Shown here: positions 33,320 to 37,017 of the stretch, in pieces
How the letters are laid out: every line of letters begins with the position of its first letter
How positions within the stretch are numbered: the stretch's first letter is position 1
Assembly (NCBI GenBank): GCA_018970085.1
Contig: JAGWXD010000031.1
Location: 1-37,017 of the forward strand
Direction of reading: 5' to 3'
DNA from: Cyanobacteria bacterium REEB459
GTDB taxonomy: Bacteria > Cyanobacteriota > Cyanobacteriia > Phormidesmidales > Phormidesmidaceae
Length of the DNA: 37,017 bases
Translations under genes and position numbers: made by a program
Notes under the pieces: generated by a model
What the model was told of the DNA's origin: nothing
Seen by the model: only the letters and a program-made list of their open reading frames with translations
Database searches by the model: none

Positions 33320-34318
33320 ATGCGCGTAGTCTTTTTTGGTACTCCTGAGTTCGCTGTACCCAGTCTGGCCCGGCTACTGGCAGAGCCTGATCTAGCCGTG
33401 GTGGGAGTGGTGACCCAACCCGATCAGCGGCGGGGTCGGGGTAGCCAGGTGGAGGCTTCCCCCGTTAAGCAGCTCGGTTTGCAGGCAGGCTGTCCTATCC
33501 TGCAGCCCCAACGCCTTAACCGAGACCAGGCCAGCCTTAAGAGCCTGGCGGAGTTTCAAGCCGATGTGTTTGTGGTGGTGGCCTATGGTCAGATTCTCTC
33601 CCAGGCCCTACTGGCCCTACCCCGATGGGGATGTATTAATGGCCACGGATCGCTGCTGCCCGCCTATCGGGGAGCAGCCCCCATTCAGCGCTGTATTGTT
33701 GATGGCCAAACCCTGACCGGCATGACCATCATGCAGATGGACCGGGGCATGGATACCGGCGCCATGCTGCTGAAATCCTCTTTTCCCATTGGGCTGCTGG
33801 ATAATTTTGTGGATGTGGCCGAAGCCCTGGCCCACCAATGCGCTGATTTATTGGTGGCCACCCTGGCCGGGCTGGAGGCCCAGACCCTGGTTCCCGAACC
33901 TCAGGATGGGGCTCTGGCCAGCTACGCCCCCCTAATTCAAAAAGAGGAGTATGGTCTGGACTGGAGCCGCCCAGCGATCGCCCTGCATAACCAGATTCGA
34001 GGCCTGTATCCCCACTGTGTCACCAGCTTGCGGGGCCAGCCCCTGAAGATCATGGCCACTGCTCCCCTGCTCCAGCCCTACTGGCAAGCCCTACCGCCAG
34101 AATTGGCGGCCCTAGAGCCTTGGGTAGCCAGCCTGGAGAGCACCGCCCCCGCCGGCACCCTGGTGGGCTTACTGAAGGGCCACGGGCCCGTGGTACAAAC
34201 CGGCCATGGCTATCTGCTGTTGCGGCAGGTAAAACCCAGCGGCAAACAGGTGCAGCGGGGGGCCGATTTTCTGAACGGCAGTCACCTACGCCTGGGGGAG
34301 CGGATGGGGATAGCCTAG
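33320..34318 (+). CDS. fmt: Methionyl-tRNA formyltransferase
   Basis: Fmt formylates initiator Met-tRNA with 10-formyl-tetrahydrofolate. The ATG at 33320 gives MRVVFFGTPEFAVPSLARLL; the GTG just before it is less likely. The catalytic region has CINGHGSLLPAYRGAAPIQR, including the essential Asn and His, and TGMTIMQMDRGMDTGAML, with the essential Asp. The C-terminal tRNA-binding domain starts near residue 205 and ends with GADFLNGSHLRLGERMG. The length of 332 aa is normal. It starts 17 bases after the OmpA-like gene, so it probably ends that operon, and it converges with the antiporter gene with a 14-base gap. No def gene is adjacent. Confidence 0.96.
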   Translation: MRVVFFGTPEFAVPSLARLLAEPDLAVVGVVTQPDQRRGRGSQVEASPVKQLGLQAGCPILQPQRLNRDQASLKSLAEFQADVFVVVAYGQILSQALLALPRWGCINGHGSLLPAYRGAAPIQRCIVDGQTLTGMTIMQMDRGMDTGAMLLKSSFPIGLLDNFVDVAEALAHQCADLLVATLAGLEAQTLVPEPQDGALASYAPLIQKEEYGLDWSRPAIALHNQIRGLYPHCVTSLRGQPLKIMATAPLLQPYWQALPPELAALEPWVASLESTAPAGTLVGLLKGHGPVVQTGHGYLLLRQVKPSGKQVQRGADFLNGSHLRLGERMGIA

Positions 34319-34332
34319 GGGACTGGTCAGCT

Positions 34333-36486
34333 TCAGCCCTGCAGTAGGGAGGCTAGATGGGGGGTGGCGATCTGGCTATATTTGCGAGTAATTAGCAGAG
34401 AAGAGTGGCACTGGTTGGCCAGGGCGTCGGCATAACGGCCCAGGGTTTGGCGTTCTAGGCCCCAGGCTCGACTCGCCCCAGCAATGGTCAGATCGGCAGA
34501 ACGAGATGCCTCGACCACCGCTGCAATGGGGTCGGAGGTAGTAATCAGAGGGGTTTCAATCCGGCTGCCCACCGCTGGATCAAGCTGATTCAGCAGCACC
34601 CTAAACTCCCGGCTTAACTCTGAGTCACCATAGGCATCGCTGGCTAGCCTGAGTACCTTGAGATGGCAGTCAGGCAAGTTCAGCATCAACCGCAGAGCAA
34701 TTTCCACTGCCAGGTCATTATGGACACTGGCGACATAGGGCACCACCAGCTGGTTGAGGATAGTCAGATTTTGATCAACAAAAACGGCGACATCCTTGGG
34801 GGCAAAGCCTAGCATTTTGCCCACCCGTCCCCCTAGACGATTTTGATCAAATACAGGCCGGTGCCAGCCCATCAAAATCAGATCTATGCCCTCCATCTGG
34901 GCAATGGCAGCGGTTTCCCGGGCCACATCATTGGTAACCCGGACAATGGATCGAATGCTGGCCTCTGACTCGGCTGGCAGAGTGGTTTGAAAAGTGGTTT
35001 GAATTAACTGATTGAGGTCCTGTTGACGTTGGTTGAGAAGGCGATCGACTTCGCCTGGGGTGCTAGAAAAGGCGTAGTCCTCTTGCATTTCCACCAGGTT
35101 CAGGAGGTTGACCTGGGCTAGAGGCCCCTGGCCAACAATTTTTACCGCCAGTTTCAGCAGTCCTTCCTGACTATGGGGGTTGGCGACGGGCACCAGGACC
35201 CTATAGGTAATTCCCTGGGGAGAGTCTTCCTGATCGGGTTCCATCACATCCAGGGAGATTAAGCGTTTAGGATAAATCCGTTCTAGCAGGGGAGAGGTTA
35301 GGAAGGTGGTCACCAGGGCCATGATGACCAGCATGGTAAACAGCAAGGGGGTAATGACCTTGAGTTCTAACCCAATGTTTAAGACGATTAACTCCGTCAG
35401 GCCCCGCGTATTCATCAACCATCCCAGGGCCGATGATTCTCGATGATCAATACCAGAGACTCGGGCGGCGACGTAGGTGCCCAGGTATTTCCCCAGGATG
35501 GCCACCCCAATCACGGCAAAACAGAGTAGCCATTTATCCAAACTATTCAACAAGCCCACCTGGGTCTTCAGGCCACTGTAGGCAAAGAAAACGGGTAGGA
35601 GAAAAACCAGTACAAAGTCCTCGGTTTTTTCCGCTAGTTCTCGGGCCAGATTGCCCCTTTTGGGCATTACTGCCCCCAGCAAAAAGGCTCCGAAAATGAA
35701 GTGAATGCCAATCACTTCGGTGATCAGGGCAGAGGCAACCACCGATATATAGATAGCGGCGACCATTAATTGGGAGAGCTTACCGGTGCGATCGTAGTAC
35801 TTGGAGAGTTTGGTGAAGAACCGCTGGCCCACGGTTACCATAAATAGGATGTAGGCCAGGGACCAGATGACTGTTGGTACCGCTGCCACCATCTGGTTAG
35901 TGCGGGTAACCGCAATGGCCAAGGCTAACACGCACCAGGCGGTAACATCATCAACGGCGGCGCAGGTGAGAGCCAGGGTACCTAAACGGCTACGCTGCAG
36001 GTTGTTCTCGGCAATAATCCGGGCCAACACAGGAAAGGCCGTAACGGCCATGGAGGCCCCCAGGAAGAGGGCAAAGGCCGTAAAGGAAACCTCCCCGTTA
36101 GACACCTGGGGAAACAGCAGCAGGGCCAGAATCCCCCCCAGGGAGAAGGGCACCAGAATACTGACATGGGAAATTAAAATGGCTACGTCTAGATTACCCT
36201 TGAGATACCTAGGGTTGAGTTCCAGCCCAATTAAAAACATGAAGAAAATTAAGCCCACCTGGGCCAGTAGGTAGAGAGAAGGCATGATTTCCCCAGGAAA
36301 GAGGCTGGCCTTCCAGTCGGGGGCTAACCAGCCCAACAGAGAAGGACCCAGCAGAATGCCGGCAATAATTTCTCCAATTACCAGGGGTTGATTGATGCGA
36401 TCGCAAGCGTAACCCACCAAGCGTGATAGGGCTATAACGATTAAAATCGCCACCAGGACGTGAATCACAATGTCCGTTGAACTCAT
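34333..36486 (-). CDS. CPA2-family cation/proton antiporter with C-terminal universal-stress domains
   Basis: The 717-aa protein begins with a CPA2 exchanger domain of about 12 membrane segments (residues 5-400). Marks are NQPLVIGEIIAGILLGPSLL (32-51), FLIGLELNPRYL (84-95), ASMAVTAFPVLARII, and TCAAVDDVTAW with D179 and D180 at the ion-binding site. Two universal-stress-type domains follow in the cytoplasm at about 425-570 (YRVLVPVANPHSQEGLLKLA) and 572-710 (LVVPYVASVHNDLAVEIALR, then LTIAGASRAWGLE). Such fusions occur in cyanobacterial Na+(K+)/H+ exchangers; the domains may sense nucleotide or stress state. The transported ion cannot be fixed from sequence. It stands alone between fmt and argH, transcribed away from argH. 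Confidence 0.9.
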   Translation of the reverse strand: MSSTDIVIHVLVAILIVIALSRLVGYACDRINQPLVIGEIIAGILLGPSLLGWLAPDWKASLFPGEIMPSLYLLAQVGLIFFMFLIGLELNPRYLKGNLDVAILISHVSILVPFSLGGILALLLFPQVSNGEVSFTAFALFLGASMAVTAFPVLARIIAENNLQRSRLGTLALTCAAVDDVTAWCVLALAIAVTRTNQMVAAVPTVIWSLAYILFMVTVGQRFFTKLSKYYDRTGKLSQLMVAAIYISVVASALITEVIGIHFIFGAFLLGAVMPKRGNLARELAEKTEDFVLVFLLPVFFAYSGLKTQVGLLNSLDKWLLCFAVIGVAILGKYLGTYVAARVSGIDHRESSALGWLMNTRGLTELIVLNIGLELKVITPLLFTMLVIMALVTTFLTSPLLERIYPKRLISLDVMEPDQEDSPQGITYRVLVPVANPHSQEGLLKLAVKIVGQGPLAQVNLLNLVEMQEDYAFSSTPGEVDRLLNQRQQDLNQLIQTTFQTTLPAESEASIRSIVRVTNDVARETAAIAQMEGIDLILMGWHRPVFDQNRLGGRVGKMLGFAPKDVAVFVDQNLTILNQLVVPYVASVHNDLAVEIALRLMLNLPDCHLKVLRLASDAYGDSELSREFRVLLNQLDPAVGSRIETPLITTSDPIAAVVEASRSADLTIAGASRAWGLERQTLGRYADALANQCHSSLLITRKYSQIATPHLASLLQG

Positions 36487-36501
36487 GGTGTTTGATTAAC
36501 C

Positions 36502-36535
36502 CTATGGGGGCCTAATTGTTATGAAATGCCCATAG
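36502..36535. repeat. 7-bp inverted repeat upstream of the antiporter gene
   Basis: CTATGGG (36502-36508) and CCCATAG (36529-36535) are perfect complements 20 bases apart, 16-49 bases before the antiporter start. It could be an operator or leader hairpin, or chance. Confidence 0.35.
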
Positions 36536-36712
36536 CCTACCATGGTGGTTATCTTCCTGTTGCTCTGGTCAAGGGACTACAAGCGGCTATGGCGGCACCA
36601 ATTAGCAGCGCCAGGCAGACCTACCTCGCTGGCGGGGGGTGGCGATTCCGGCAACAGTCTGTGGTAAGGTTTGCCTGTGGAGGTTGGTGTAAAGGCTTGG
36701 AAGGGTAGCTAG

Positions 36713-37017
36713 ATGGCCCCGCTAGGGCGGCTGAGCCAGTTGAGCTCTGGTCTTCCTGGGGCACAGTTTAGGGATACTCTCACGCTTTTTGACCACCGGC
36801 TGAAACAACTTTCCATCGTTCAAGGGTTAGTACCGTTGACCGCCCCCTCTTCCCCAACCTGGAGCCAGCGCTTCGAGTCGGCCCTGCATCCAGCCATCGC
36901 TCAATTTAACGCCAGCATTGGCTTTGATATCGAGTTACTAGAGTACGATCTGACCGGATCGGTCGCCCATGCCAAAATGCTGGTGAAAACTGGCATTATC
37001 AGTCCCCAGGAGGGCGA
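36713..37017 (+). CDS. argH: Argininosuccinate lyase, N-terminal part (3' end outside window)
   Basis: ArgH splits argininosuccinate into arginine and fumarate, the last step of arginine synthesis. The recognisable part starts with [20 protein letters not shown] and continues [20 protein letters not shown], then [12 protein letters not shown], typical of the ArgH N-terminal domain. The frame is open back to ATG 36713, directly after a TAG. This gives about 45 residues before the WSQRF motif, more than usual. An in-frame TTG at 36836, with AAGGG about 10 bases before it, would give a normal-length N terminus ([12 protein letters not shown]). The start is therefore uncertain; the gene identity is not. 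Confidence 0.9.
   Translation, partial: MAPLGRLSQLSSGLPGAQFRDTLTLFDHRLKQLSIVQGLVPLTAPSSPTWSQRFESALHPAIAQFNASIGFDIELLEYDLTGSVAHAKMLVKTGIISPQEG

Noticed and set aside
1-37017. CRISPR array or intact insertion sequence
   Set aside because: No regularly spaced repeats of CRISPR type and no complete transposase with terminal repeats were seen; only two-copy short repeats and transposase scraps.

Overview
The window is chromosomal DNA from a cyanobacterium, probably a GC-rich Leptolyngbya/Phormidium-like lineage (the genus is inference). The evidence is the gene set: Ftn2/ZipN-type division protein, LL-diaminopimelate aminotransferase, the DUF3038-DUF4335 pair, a pdhB-secD-secF cluster, and pheT standing alone without pheS. 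Frequent GCGATCGC (HIP1) octamers agree with this. Almost all genes are housekeeping and densely packed.

Layout. 1-1860 holds the 3' end of a umuC-like Y-family polymerase gene, an overlapping SAM-dependent methyltransferase gene and a small membrane protein gene closed by a terminator. 1861-4300 is a 2.4 kb stretch with no intact gene. It carries the 3' half of a tRNA-Pro(GGG) gene with GTAC-type repeats beside it, short scraps resembling an Mrr-type restriction protein and IS66- and IS630-type transposases, and several inverted repeats including a perfect 18-bp one; it reads as the scar of a decayed island. 4301-7669 (minus strand) holds an MprF-like lipid synthase/flippase with its two halves in swapped order, a PepSY-type membrane protein and a 65-aa protein. 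7767-12101 holds mutS facing holB-tmk. 12201-13649 holds a Rieske oxygenase and a small membrane protein.

13836-17192 holds dapL followed closely by a PPK2 kinase, facing a membrane pentapeptide-repeat protein. 17494-22305 holds panB, a broken 2OG-Fe(II) oxygenase gene, cobW and pheT. 22340-27276 is a minus-strand block reading pdhA, pdhB, secD, secF and a small membrane protein, with 2-nt and ATGA junctions. 27773-34318 (plus strand) holds ftn2, DUF3038, DUF4335, an OmpA-domain protein and fmt. A CPA2 cation/proton antiporter with universal-stress domains (minus strand) and the start of argH close the window.

Functionally the window covers DNA repair and replication (umuC, mutS, holB, tmk), translation (pheT, fmt), central metabolism and protein export (pdhAB, secDF), amino-acid and cofactor synthesis (dapL, argH, panB, cobW), and division and envelope (ftn2, OmpA-like, MprF-like). 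I found no CRISPR array, no intact transposon and no obvious new multi-gene system. The best leads are the permuted MprF, the DUF3038/DUF4335/OmpA-like envelope cluster with an internally duplicated domain, the tRNA-Pro scar, and repeated 12-18 bp tandem duplications in intergenic regions.
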